This document shows, piece by piece, positions 23,425 through 31,981 of a stretch of 64,000 nucleotides of DNA. The DNA lies in contig NZ_JAUJZH010000019.1 in NCBI RefSeq assembly GCF_030486595.1, forward strand, positions 91,261 to 155,260, written 5' to 3'. The translations under genes and the position numbers were made by a program. This stretch comes from Variovorax ginsengisoli. Its GTDB lineage: Bacteria; Pseudomonadota; Gammaproteobacteria; Burkholderiales; Burkholderiaceae_C. Position 1 is the first letter of the stretch; the number at the start of each line of letters is the position of its first letter. The notes beneath the pieces were generated by a model. It made no database searches. It saw nothing but the letters and a program-made list of their open reading frames with translations, and was not told the DNA's origin.

Positions 23425-23515
23425 AGAGCCCCCACGGCTCCCCCACTGCGTGTGGGTCGCTGCCCCCCGGGGGGGCCGCAGGCCGCCTTGGGGCGGCCCG
23501 GCGCCGGCCTGATCC
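23425..23515. repeat. GC-rich intergenic repeat, Comamonadaceae type
   Basis: The stretch has three nested inverted repeats: CCCAC..GTGGG (23440-23456), GCCCCCCGGGGGGGC (23462-23476) and GGCCGCCTTGGGGCGGCC (23480-23497). I recognise the overall wording (gctccccca..gggtcgctgcccccc..ggggcggcc) as an element dispersed between genes in Variovorax-like genomes. It separates two convergent genes and may terminate both. Confidence 0.55.
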
Positions 23516-23525
23516 TCGCGGGCGC

Positions 23526-24668
23526 TCAGAAGTCGACCAGCGCCAGCCCGATGGTGAACACCGTGCGCTTGCGGTTGTAGTCGACCAGGGTGTCGCCGTA
23601 GCCGTAGAAGAGCTGGGTCTGCAGGCGCAGGTTGCTCCTCACCGGGTCGCCGATGACCTTCAGCCATTCGAGCTTCACCGCGCCCTTGCCGCCATGCGCC
23701 CAGGCCACGACCTGGTTCAAGCGATCGATCTGCCAGGTGAGCCGGATGTCGGCGTTGCCCAGGTACTTGGTGATGTCGGGGTTGTCGTCCTTGGCGGCGT
23801 TCTCGGAGATGCGCGACCAGACCCGTCCGGTGATCGTGAACTGGTCGCCGAGCTCGGCGCCGCCCATCAGGTAGACCCGGTTCCAACTGCGCGAATAGGG
23901 CAGGTCCTGGCCATTCGACTGGTGCACCAGCCCCACGCCGGTGTAGCGCAGCCGCCAGCCGCCCGGCAGCTTGTAGTCAAGCGGGTAGCTGTACATGACC
24001 TCGGGCTCGTGGTCGGTGGTGCGGAACGGGCGCGACAGATCTTCGTTGAACACCTGCCAGGTCGAGAGCTGCGAGTAGGCGAACCAGAGGCCGTCCTTCT
24101 TGACCGGATCGTCGCCGGTGAGCAGCCCCTGCGCGAGCTTGGTGCGCAGCGACAGGCCGATGCGCATGTCCTGCGCCTGGTAGGGCCGGTCGACACCGGT
24201 GTGGTTGGGCGCCGGCGAAGTCGCCGTCTCGGGCTCACGTGCGGCCACGCCGAGGCCGACGCTGAGCGGTCGGTAGCCGCGGAAGCCCAGCGTGCCGCAG
24301 CTGCTGCCCGCCTCCAGCTCCCAGAAGCGCGACAGCAGCGAGTATTGGCGGTCGCGGCAGCCGTCCTCGGTGGCGATCGTGATCACCCGCGTGGCCGGCA
24401 CCGTGGCGTCCACCGGCGGCATCGTCTCGACCAGCACCGACGGCGCCGTCGGCACCGCGGCCGCGGGCAGGGTCTGCTGCTGGGCCCAGCGGTCGAAGCA
24501 GGCGAGCCGCGCCTCGTTGTTGCCGCTGCCCGTCAGGCGCTGGCACTGTTGCCAGGTCAGTTCGGATTCGGAAAGGGGACTCGGCGGCTTGTCCACCGCC
24601 TGGGCCAGGGCGCCGGTGGCGCCGAGGCCGGTGAAAAGAGCGGTGAATAGAAGGGTGCGTTGATTCAT
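23526..24668 (-). CDS. pldA: Outer-membrane phospholipase A (OMPLA)
   Basis: 380 aa. Signal peptide residues 1-23 (ALFTGLGATGALAQA). After a family-variable N-terminal extension (to about residue 140) comes the 12-strand barrel: YQAQDMRIGLSLRTKLAQGL, then catalytic HQSNGQ at about 246-251 (His and Ser) and SRSWNRVYL with the Asn of the triad. The C-terminus VFTIGLALVDF ends with the outer-membrane Phe. It hydrolyses phospholipids that leak into the outer leaflet. Starts 3 bp past, and overlapping, the stop of the small secreted protein upstream. Confidence 0.92.
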   Translation of the reverse strand: MNQRTLLFTALFTGLGATGALAQAVDKPPSPLSESELTWQQCQRLTGSGNNEARLACFDRWAQQQTLPAAAVPTAPSVLVETMPPVDATVPATRVITIATEDGCRDRQYSLLSRFWELEAGSSCGTLGFRGYRPLSVGLGVAAREPETATSPAPNHTGVDRPYQAQDMRIGLSLRTKLAQGLLTGDDPVKKDGLWFAYSQLSTWQVFNEDLSRPFRTTDHEPEVMYSYPLDYKLPGGWRLRYTGVGLVHQSNGQDLPYSRSWNRVYLMGGAELGDQFTITGRVWSRISENAAKDDNPDITKYLGNADIRLTWQIDRLNQVVAWAHGGKGAVKLEWLKVIGDPVRSNLRLQTQLFYGYGDTLVDYNRKRTVFTIGLALVDF

Positions 24669-25123
24669 CGATCAGTTGCCGAATTGCCAATCTTGTTCAG
24701 GACGAACGGATGCGTGCTGTCGTTCGCGGCGTCGCGCCAGACCCCCTTGAACTCTCGACCGCACGACCCCGGCTGCATCGCGCCCAGCCAGACGCCGCTG
24801 ATGGCGTGGCCGTCCAGCGATTCGTCGAGGCTCAGCATGCCGTCGTCGTCGATATCTCCCGCCAGCTGCGACACGGTCGCGGGGCCACTGTCACCGTCCC
24901 GCGCGATTGTGCCGCGCACCCCGGCGTAGTCGGGATGTTGGTTGAGCTTGACTTTTGCCACGCCCTGGGTGCCGTCGATGCGCGCTTCCCAGTCGCCGAA
25001 CAGTGCCTGCAGCGGCAGCTCGGAGGCGCTGGCGGGGCAGGCCGCAGGGCCACCTTGCGCCGCGGCGCCGGCGGCGAAGGCGATGCAGGCCGCGGCCAGC
25101 CAGGCCCTGCGAATGCCCTTCAT
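24665..25123 (-). CDS. Secreted protein with an EF-hand-like loop
   Basis: 152 aa from ATG 25123, whose ATGA overlaps the stop of the helicase gene. Signal peptide at 1-24 (AWLAAACIAFAAGAAAQ). The mature protein has two cysteines near the ends (disulfide likely) and a segment DIDDDGMLSLDE that fits a 12-residue EF-hand calcium loop. The fold resembles small periplasmic proteins that bind lipid-like or metal ligands, but I do not recognise the family. It overlaps pldA by 4 bp, so the three minus-strand genes form one operon. Confidence 0.7.
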   Translation of the reverse strand: MKGIRRAWLAAACIAFAAGAAAQGGPAACPASASELPLQALFGDWEARIDGTQGVAKVKLNQHPDYAGVRGTIARDGDSGPATVSQLAGDIDDDGMLSLDESLDGHAISGVWLGAMQPGSCGREFKGVWRDAANDSTHPFVLNKIGNSATDR

Positions 25124-27222
25124 GGCGCGGAGGCGGCCGCGGCGGCAGCGGCAGCCGCGTTGTCCTGCACCTTGCGCGCGAACTCGGCGCGCAGCGCCTT
25201 GAGCTTCTCGCGCGGATCTTCCTTGGCGGTCTTCTTGTCGAGCGCCATCTCGGCGATGAAGCGGCTCGGCTGGGCGGCGACCATCTCGCGGCCCTTCTTG
25301 CGCCGCTTGGTCCAGCTCACCGCCAGGCTGCGCTGGGCCCGCGTGATGCCCACGTACATCAGGCGGCGCTCTTCCTGGAGCCGGGTCAGCGTGTCTTCGC
25401 TGATCTTTTCCTGCCGGCCGCCGTCGTCGTCGAGCTTGAAGGGCAGCAGGCCCTCGGTCACGCCGACCAGCATCACGTGCGGCCATTCGAGGCCCTTGGA
25501 GGCGTGCAGCGTCGACAGCGTGACCACGTTCTGGTCCTGCTCGCGCTCGCTGATGGTCGACAGCAGCGAGATCGTCTGCGCCACTTCGAGCAGGCTCTTG
25601 CGCTCGCTCTCGACAGTGGCGCCGGAGGCGTCGTCGATGGTGCCGCCGCAGCGCTGCGACATCCAGTCGCAGAACTCCATCACGTTGGTCCAGCGGCTGG
25701 CCGCGGCCTGCTCGCTGTCCTCGCCGTCGTAGAGGTGCTTTTCGTAGTCGATCTCCTTGAGCCATCCACCCAGGAAAGCGCGCGCGTCCTCGGCGCCCAT
25801 GGTGCGGCGGGCCCGGTACTCGAGATCGTTGATGTAGCGGCCGAACTCATGCAGGCCCTCTTGCGCACGCTTGGGCATCACGCTGGGCAGCGAGGGGCTG
25901 AACAGGGCCTCGAACAGGCTCAGCTTGTACTGGCTCGCGAAGGTGCCGAGCGCGGCAAGCGTGGTGTGGCCGATGCCGCGCTTGGGCGTGGTCACGGCGC
26001 GCAGGAAGGCCGGGTCGTCGTCGTTGTTGACCCATAGCCGGAACCAGCCGCACAGGTCCTTGATCTCGGCCCGGTCGAAGAAGCTCTGGCCGCCCGAGAC
26101 CTTGTACGGAATCTGCGCCTTGCGCAGCGCCTGCTCGAACACGCGGGCCTGGTGGTTGGCGCGGTAGAGGATCGCGAAGTCGCGAAACTCCTTGTGCTGC
26201 GGGCCTTGCGCGGTGGCGTCGCCGGCGCGCAGGCTCTGGATGCGTGCCACGGTGCGCTCGGCCTCGTGGGCTTCGCTGTCGGCATCGACGATGCGCACCG
26301 GCTCGCCCTCGCCGAGTTCGCTGAACAGCGTCTTCGGGAACAGCTTCGGGTTCGGGCCGATCACGTTGTTGGCGGCGCGCAGGATCGCGCTGGTGCTGCG
26401 GTAGTTCTGCTCGAGCTTGATGACCTTGAGGTTCGGGTAGTCCACCGGCAGCTTCTTGAGGTTGTCGAGGGTGGCGCCGCGCCAGCCGTAGATCGACTGG
26501 TCATCGTCGCCCACCGCGGTGAAGCGGCCGCGCTCGCCGACCAGCGCCTTCAGCACTTCGTACTGGGTCGCGTTGGTGTCCTGGTATTCGTCGACCAGCA
26601 CGTGGCCGAGCGCCGCCTGCCACTTGGCCCGCACCTCGTCGTGCTGCTGCAGCAGCTTCAGCGGCATGCCGATCAGGTCGTCGAAGTCGACGCTCTGGTA
26701 GGCCGCCAGCCGTTCTTCGTAGCGCGCCATGATGCGGGCCGTGATGCGCTCGTTGTCGTCGGCCGCCTGGGCCTCGGCCTGGGCCGCGTTGAGGCCCATG
26801 TTCTTCCACTTGCTGATGGTCCACTGCCAGATCCGCGCGGTGGCGGCATCGGTGGTGCCGCCGGCGTCCTTGAGGATCTTGGTGACGTCGTCGCTGTCCA
26901 GGATGCTGAAGGCCGGCTTCAGGCCCAGCACCGCGCCGTCCTCGCGCATCATGCGCACGCCTAAAGCGTGGAAGGTGCAGACCACCACCTGTTTGGCATC
27001 GCGCCCGATCAGGCCCTTGGCGCGTTCGCGCATCTCGGAGGCGGCCTTGTTGGTGAAGGTGATGGCGGCGATCCGCTTGGGCTCGAGGCCGGCCTGGATC
27101 AGGCGCGCGATCTTGTGCGTGATCACGCGGGTCTTGCCCGAGCCCGCGCCCGCAAGGACCAGGCAGGGGCCGTGCATGTAGTTGACGGCTTCTTGTTGCG
27201 CGAGATTGAGACCGGAAGACAT
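25120..27222 (-). CDS. rep: ATP-dependent DNA helicase Rep (UvrD/Rep family)
   Basis: 700 aa SF1 3'-5' helicase that clears proteins from DNA ahead of forks. Walker A LAGAGSGKTRV at about 22-32, motif Ia AITFTNKAASEM, motif II LVDEYQDTN, motif III GDDDQSIYGWRGA, motif IV KLEQNYRSTS, motif V TLHASKGLEWPHV and motif VI YVGITRAQRSL are all present. The wording LKVIKLEQNYRST followed by KTLFSELGEGEPV is closer to Rep than to UvrD. C-terminus is Ala-rich. First gene of a three-gene minus-strand run. Confidence 0.9.
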   Translation of the reverse strand: MSSGLNLAQQEAVNYMHGPCLVLAGAGSGKTRVITHKIARLIQAGLEPKRIAAITFTNKAASEMRERAKGLIGRDAKQVVVCTFHALGVRMMREDGAVLGLKPAFSILDSDDVTKILKDAGGTTDAATARIWQWTISKWKNMGLNAAQAEAQAADDNERITARIMARYEERLAAYQSVDFDDLIGMPLKLLQQHDEVRAKWQAALGHVLVDEYQDTNATQYEVLKALVGERGRFTAVGDDDQSIYGWRGATLDNLKKLPVDYPNLKVIKLEQNYRSTSAILRAANNVIGPNPKLFPKTLFSELGEGEPVRIVDADSEAHEAERTVARIQSLRAGDATAQGPQHKEFRDFAILYRANHQARVFEQALRKAQIPYKVSGGQSFFDRAEIKDLCGWFRLWVNNDDDPAFLRAVTTPKRGIGHTTLAALGTFASQYKLSLFEALFSPSLPSVMPKRAQEGLHEFGRYINDLEYRARRTMGAEDARAFLGGWLKEIDYEKHLYDGEDSEQAAASRWTNVMEFCDWMSQRCGGTIDDASGATVESERKSLLEVAQTISLLSTISEREQDQNVVTLSTLHASKGLEWPHVMLVGVTEGLLPFKLDDDGGRQEKISEDTLTRLQEERRLMYVGITRAQRSLAVSWTKRRKKGREMVAAQPSRFIAEMALDKKTAKEDPREKLKALRAEFARKVQDNAAAAAAAAASAP

Positions 27223-27305
27223 GGGGAGTTCGGAGGCGGGAACCGCGAATGATACGGGCGCCCCTGCGCCGCCCTGGCCGCCCGACTGTGGTAGGCGCGC
27301 CGCGC

Positions 27306-28361
27306 ATGGACAATCGCCGCGTGCTGCAGATCTTCCTCGTCACCGTTCCCTTCTTCGCCTTGATAGCCGCCGGCTATGCCGCGGCCCGCGGCGGCCTGCT
27401 GCCGCTGGCGGCGATTCCGGGGCTGAACGCCTTCGTGCTCTATTTCGCGCTGCCCTGCATGCTGTTTCGCTTCGGCGCCAGGGCACCGATCGGCCAGTTG
27501 CTGGACGGCGGCGTCGCGCTGGTCTGGTGCCTGAGCGCGCTGATCGTGGTCGGCGCCACGGTCGCGCTGAGCCGCCATGGGCGCATCGGCTGGAACGACG
27601 CGGCCTTCGGGGCCCTGGTGGCGGCCTTTCCGAACACCGGCTTCATGGGCGTGCCGCTGCTGGTGGCGATCCTCGGCGCCCAGGCGGCATCGACCACGAT
27701 CATCACGATGGCCTTCGACATGGTGGTCACCTCGTCGCTCTGCATCGCGCTGTCGCGGCTCGACGGCGCCGACGGGCATGGCGCTGCCAAGGCCCTGCGG
27801 CAGGCGCTGCGCGGCATCTTCCAGAATCCGATGCCCTGGTCGATCCTGCTGGGCGTGCTGGCCTCTGCGACCCGCTTCACGTTCTCGGGCCCGATCGAGC
27901 GCACGGTCGCGATGCTGGCAGAGGCGGCCTCGCCGGTGGCGCTGTTCACGATCGGCGCGGTCCTGGCCCGGTCGGCGGTGCTGGCGCGCGAACACCGCGC
28001 CAGCGCGGCGGTCGCGCAGGCCCTGGGCAGTGCGGCCGGCCGCTCGCCGCCGTCCCAGGCGGCGCTGGCGGACGTGCTGCCCGTGGTGGCGATCAAGTTG
28101 CTGGCGCATCCGCTGCTGGTGTGGGCCCTGGCGCATGGCGTGCGGGCGCTTGGGGTGCCGCTCGGCGGGCCGGCGCTGGTCGCGATGGTGCTGGCCGCGG
28201 CACTGCCCAGCGCCAGCAATGTCTCGATGCTGGCCGAGCGCTTCGGCGCCGACGACGGGCGCATCGCCCGCATCATCCTGTGGACCACCGTGGCCGCGTT
28301 CTTCAGCTTTCCGCTGGCGGCCGGCTGGCTGGGTCAGGGCGTGAGCACGCCGAGCTTGTAG
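27306..28361 (+). CDS. AEC family transporter (auxin efflux carrier type)
   Basis: 351 aa from ATG 27306 (MDNRRVLQIFLVTVPFFALI). About ten hydrophobic helices in two 5-helix halves; motifs LNAFVLYFALPCMLFRFGA near residue 40 and AAFPNTGFMGVPLLVAILGA near 108 match the family, as does ALPSASNVSMLAERFGAD near 300. AEC proteins export small organic acids; the ligand cannot be read from the sequence. Its 3' end overlaps the convergent downstream gene by 28 bp. Confidence 0.87.
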   Translation: MDNRRVLQIFLVTVPFFALIAAGYAAARGGLLPLAAIPGLNAFVLYFALPCMLFRFGARAPIGQLLDGGVALVWCLSALIVVGATVALSRHGRIGWNDAAFGALVAAFPNTGFMGVPLLVAILGAQAASTTIITMAFDMVVTSSLCIALSRLDGADGHGAAKALRQALRGIFQNPMPWSILLGVLASATRFTFSGPIERTVAMLAEAASPVALFTIGAVLARSAVLAREHRASAAVAQALGSAAGRSPPSQAALADVLPVVAIKLLAHPLLVWALAHGVRALGVPLGGPALVAMVLAAALPSASNVSMLAERFGADDGRIARIILWTTVAAFFSFPLAAGWLGQGVSTPSL

Positions 28362-29014
28362 GGATCGGCGTCGGGCAGCAGCTCGCAGCGCGAGAGGTCG
28401 CGCCCCTGCGTACCGTCGCAATAGAAGGTGTTGCGGACCCGCCCGAACAGCGTCGGCGAGGAGGTGAACAGCACGCCCTGGTTGGGCTGCCACCGCTCCT
28501 TGGCGCCGTCCTCGGGCGCGATCGCCGGCGCGGCAGCCGCATCGCTCGCGCCGTGAGCGGCCCCGCCGGCCGGCGTCGTGAACTCGGCCAGCGTGTGCTG
28601 GGCTTCGTCGCCGCGCCAGCGGGTGACGAGTTCGGCGGGCTGCGGCCGCCCGACCATCGGGATCAGCAACGCGTGGACCTGGAAGCCGCGTCCGAAGCGG
28701 TGCTCCTTGCCCGCCAGGAAGGCATAGGCGCAGGCCGCCTGGCACTGGCCCTTGACCTCGGTGTTCACGCCCGCCGCCTGGATGGCGCGGGCGTAGTCGC
28801 CGGCCACCTCGGCCGAGCCGCCCAAGGCGTTCTCGAACACCACGGTGCGAACCTTTCCGCCGGCCAGATGGGTTTCGAAATCCTTCACCGCGCTGCCGTC
28901 GAGCGTCCCGCTGACCAGCAAGCGGTTGCCCTCGAGCTCCAGGTCCGCCGCTGGCGCGCCGGCGGTCAGGCCAGCCAGTACAAGGCCCCACAAAGTCCCT
29001 GATAGCGTCTTCAC
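28334..29014 (-). CDS. Periplasmic protein with ClpP-like fold (COG3904-type)
   Basis: 226 aa from GTG 29014, chosen over a TTG six codons upstream because GAAAGGG lies 7 bases before it. Signal peptide 1-23 (SGTLWGLVLAGLTAGAPAAD). The core LLVSGTLDGSAVKDFETHLA, FENALGGSAEVAGDYARAI and GQCQAACAYAFLAGKEHRFG resembles periplasmic ClpP/crotonase-fold proteins in which the second motif is usually CxSAC; here it is CQAAC, so the expected nucleophile Ser is Ala. Possibly a non-enzymatic member. The second half has a Cys-containing tail (FYCDGTQG, SRCELLPD). Confidence 0.55.
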   Translation of the reverse strand: MKTLSGTLWGLVLAGLTAGAPAADLELEGNRLLVSGTLDGSAVKDFETHLAGGKVRTVVFENALGGSAEVAGDYARAIQAAGVNTEVKGQCQAACAYAFLAGKEHRFGRGFQVHALLIPMVGRPQPAELVTRWRGDEAQHTLAEFTTPAGGAAHGASDAAAAPAIAPEDGAKERWQPNQGVLFTSSPTLFGRVRNTFYCDGTQGRDLSRCELLPDADPYKLGVLTP

Positions 29015-29217
29015 GAAGTGACCCTTTCGCAAGACCCCGCAGTAGGTCCCGCTGCGACCATAGCTTGGACAGCGCGTCGGCGCTTCGTCAACTGTTGTTG
29101 CAGAGTATTTCCTACAACGGGGCTTCGCAGAAGCAGATAGTGTGAAGTATTCCGTTTGACTAATGCTTAGGTATTCCTTAGCGCTGCTACAGTGGGCGCA
29201 TGGATCGGGAGAGTGGC
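29015..29217. other. Divergent promoter region
   Basis: 203 bp between the periplasmic protein gene and the small membrane protein. The block 29125-29195 is AT-richer and contains TTGACT-like (29156-29161) and TAGGTATT/TACAGT boxes compatible with a promoter toward the right. No other feature seen. Confidence 0.4.
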
Positions 29218-29424
29218 ATGACGACTTGGACGCGCACGGTGCTGTGGATGGTGTGGCTGGCCGCTGTCGGCTGGCTTTGGTTCGGCGGTTCGCTCGGAAC
29301 CGGTGCCGCCTTGGCGGCGGCCTTGCTGAGCCTGCTGATGTTCGCCCTGCCGGGTGCGGTCAGACGCCGCCGCTCGGGTCTGCAGTATGTGGAGATGGGG
29401 AAGGAGCCGGTCGGGTTGCTCTGA
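29218..29424 (+). CDS. Small membrane protein, two transmembrane helices
   Basis: 68 aa from ATG 29218, with GGGAG about 8 bases upstream (an ATG six codons earlier at 29200 lacks this). Two hydrophobic helices (VLWMVWLAAVGWLWFGG, and ALAAALLSLLMFALPGAV) are joined by a Gly-rich turn; the tail is basic (RRRRSG). Small two-helix proteins of this kind are common in Burkholderiales; function unknown. Convergent with priA. Confidence 0.6.
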   Translation: MTTWTRTVLWMVWLAAVGWLWFGGSLGTGAALAAALLSLLMFALPGAVRRRRSGLQYVEMGKEPVGLL

Positions 29425-29513
29425 TTCTTCGTCAGTTGGGGGCGGAGACAACCTAGTCAGTTGAGGACAGAGCAAAAACTGCTGCGCAGTTTTTGCTCTG
29501 TGCCACAAAGTAT

Positions 29514-31610
29514 TCAGATGGCCTGCGGATCCACATCCACCAGCCAGCGAATCACGCCCTTCCCCTCGGGTTGCCGGCGCAGCCCGTGCAGCAGCGGCTG
29601 CCACCCGGCCAGCAGCTTCTGCAAGGCGGCCCGCGAGCCGCTCTCGATCAGCATCTGCGCCCGCTCCACGTTCGCCACCCGCTGGATCGTCAACGGCACC
29701 GCCGGATAGCGCGTGACCCGGTCGGCGCCGGGCAGGGCCTCGGCGGCCGCGCTGGCGGCGTTCAGGAAGGCCTGCGCGGCCTCCTGGGTGCGCGCGTCGG
29801 CGCGCAGCAGGGCCTGGAAGGCGAAGGGCGGCATGCCGGCGGCGGCGCGCTCCGACAGTTCGCCCTGGGCGAAGGCCGCATAGTCGTGGCGAAGCAGCGC
29901 CGCGAACAGCGGATGCTGCGGATGATGGGTCTGGATCCACATCTCGGCGCTGCTTTGCTGCGCCGTCAGATAGGCGGCATCGCGGCCGGCCCGGCCGGCC
30001 GACTGCATCAACAGGCCGAACAGCCGCTCGGGCGCCCGGAAATCGCTGGAGAACAGCGCGCCGTCCGGGTTGATCGCCGACACCAGCGTGATGCGGCGGA
30101 AGTCGTGGCCCTTGGCGATCATCTGCGTCCCCACCAATACGTCGACCTCGCCGGCATGGACCGCGGCCAGCTGCGATTCGAGCGCCCCCTGCTTGCGCGT
30201 GCTGTCGGCATCGATGCGGGCGATGCGCACCGCGCTGCCGTCGGGGCGCCGGACCGGCGCGAACAGCTCGCCGAGATGCTCCTCGAGCCGTTCGGTGCCC
30301 CGGCCGACCGGGGCGATGTCCGGGTTGCCGCAGGCCGGGCAGGCGCGCGGCACGCGCTCGGTGAAGCCGCAGTGGTGGCAGCGCAGCGTGCGGTCGATCT
30401 TGTGGAAGACGCGGAAGGCGCTGCAGTGCGGGCATTCGCTCTTCCAGCCGCAGTCGCCGCAGGCCAGCACCGGCGCGTAGCCGCGCCGGTTCAGGAACAC
30501 CATGCTCTGTTCGCCGCGCGCGATCCGCTGGCCGATGGCGTCGAGCAGCGCGCCCGACAGCACGGTTTTGGGCGGCTGCAGGTTCATGTCGACCAGCCGG
30601 ACCGCGGGCAGCGCGCCGGCGCCGACCCGCGAGGGCATCGCCAGCCGCCGGTAGCTGCCGCCGGCATCCTCGCCCTCGGCCGGCCGGCTGCGGTGCCAGC
30701 TTTCGAGCGAGGGCGTGGCCGAGCCGAGGATCACCTTGGCGCCTTCGCGGCGGCCGCGCCAGACCGCCAGGTCGCGGGCCGAGTAGCGCGCCCCCTCCTG
30801 CTGCTTGTAGCTGGGGTCGTGCTCCTCGTCGACCACGATCAGGCGCAGGGCCGGCATCGAGGCGAACACCGCCATCCGGGTGCCGAGCACGATGCGCGCC
30901 GCGCCGCCGTGCGCCGCCAGCCAGCTCGCCAGCCGCTGGGGGTTGGTCATGCCGCTGTGCAGGGAGACCACCGCGTCGGCGCCGAAGCGCGCCTTGAAAC
31001 GCGCCTCGAGCTGCGGCGTCAGGTTGATCTCCGGCACCATCACCAGCGCCTGCGCCGCCGGCTCGCGGGCCAGCAGCGTCGCCACGCTGCGCAGGTAGAC
31101 CTCGGTCTTGCCGCTGCCGGTGCTGCCGAACAGCAGGAAGGGGCCGGGCTCGGCCTCGAAGCGGGCCAGTGCCTCGGTCTGCTCGGCTGTGAGCGCCACC
31201 ACGGCGGCCGCCGGTTCGCCGCCGACGCACGCGGCCGGCGCTTGGCGCTTGAGCCGCCGCGCCAGCTGGACCGCGCTCAGGTCGCGCAGCTGCGGCGGCA
31301 GGGCGGCCAGCGCGATTTCGCCGAGCGAGCGCTGGTAGTAGCGGGCGGCGAAGGCGACCAGGTCGCGCCAGCCGTCGCCGAGCGGCGGCAGCGCGTCGAG
31401 CACGCCGGCGATCGGCTTGAGTTCGATCTCCGAGCCCGGGTCCTCGCCGGCGCTGCGCACCGCCCAGGCCACACCCAGCACCTCGCGGCGGCCCAGCGGC
31501 ACCCGCACCAGTGCGCCCGGCGCCACAGCCACGGGGCTTTTGTAGCTAAGTACATCCCCTAGTGCACTGTGCGCCGGAGTTTGTACGGCGACGTCGATGC
31601 ACCAATTCAA
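29514..31610 (-). CDS. priA: Primosomal protein N' (replication restart helicase PriA)
   Basis: 698 aa. PriA recognises stalled forks and reloads DnaB. DNA-binding N-terminus (VPLGRREVLGVAW), Walker A LFGSTGSGKTEVY at about 156-168, DEEH box IVVDEEHDPSYKQQEG, and the zinc-binding cysteines CGDCGWKSECPHCSA, then CHHCGFTERVPRACPACGNP, all present. C-terminal helicase motifs LVGTQMIAKGHDF and QSAGRAGRD are intact. It reads toward a small convergent membrane-protein gene. Confidence 0.96.
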   Translation of the reverse strand: MNWCIDVAVQTPAHSALGDVLSYKSPVAVAPGALVRVPLGRREVLGVAWAVRSAGEDPGSEIELKPIAGVLDALPPLGDGWRDLVAFAARYYQRSLGEIALAALPPQLRDLSAVQLARRLKRQAPAACVGGEPAAAVVALTAEQTEALARFEAEPGPFLLFGSTGSGKTEVYLRSVATLLAREPAAQALVMVPEINLTPQLEARFKARFGADAVVSLHSGMTNPQRLASWLAAHGGAARIVLGTRMAVFASMPALRLIVVDEEHDPSYKQQEGARYSARDLAVWRGRREGAKVILGSATPSLESWHRSRPAEGEDAGGSYRRLAMPSRVGAGALPAVRLVDMNLQPPKTVLSGALLDAIGQRIARGEQSMVFLNRRGYAPVLACGDCGWKSECPHCSAFRVFHKIDRTLRCHHCGFTERVPRACPACGNPDIAPVGRGTERLEEHLGELFAPVRRPDGSAVRIARIDADSTRKQGALESQLAAVHAGEVDVLVGTQMIAKGHDFRRITLVSAINPDGALFSSDFRAPERLFGLLMQSAGRAGRDAAYLTAQQSSAEMWIQTHHPQHPLFAALLRHDYAAFAQGELSERAAAGMPPFAFQALLRADARTQEAAQAFLNAASAAAEALPGADRVTRYPAVPLTIQRVANVERAQMLIESGSRAALQKLLAGWQPLLHGLRRQPEGKGVIRWLVDVDPQAI

Positions 31611-31981
31611 GGCAGCTTCCGGCTAGGCACGTTTGTTAAAGCGAAATTGAGCAAAACAGCATAAGTCGTTGATTTTCCAGTGCTTTGCGGTCCATCCAGA
31701 GTTTCTGTGGATAACTTTGTTGATATCAGGGCTCGACACCGCGCGAACCCTTGAAAATCAAGGCTCCGGCTGGAATGCCCGTAAAAAAAGCAAAGTTCAA
31801 ACCCTATATGAATCAATGACTTAGCTTCGCTATCGCTTTAGGAGCAGGCCAGATCGCGGCTCGGCGGATTTTGCGCACCGCAACAGCTGTTTTGTGCATA
31901 AGTCAGTCCCTCCTTACGCTTTTGGCGCTTGACAAACGCCGGGCAGCCGTTCTCAGGTACTTACAAGTCATAACAAAACGC
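31611..31981. other. hemE-priA intergenic region
   Basis: 371 bp, clearly AT-richer than its flanks, without a convincing gene. It holds a consensus DnaA box (31706-31714), an interrupted inverted repeat TTGATTTTCCAG/CTTGAAAATCAAGG near 31670-31764 and several A/T-runs (31785-31799). It must contain the priA promoter and possibly the hemE terminator. Confidence 0.45.
31706..31714 (-). promoter_or_regulatory. DnaA box
   Basis: TGTGGATAA is the reverse complement of the consensus DnaA box TTATCCACA. It is about 100 bp upstream of the priA start and is the only full match I noticed in the region. DnaA control of priA, or titration near the origin, are both possible; no cluster of boxes is visible, so it is not an origin by itself. 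Confidence 0.5.

Noticed and set aside
21499..23886. 795-codon minus-strand open frame across the MFS transporter
   Set aside because: Composition is His/Arg/Gln-rich nonsense typical of the reverse strand of a GC-rich membrane-protein gene; the MarR and MFS genes on the plus strand are clear.
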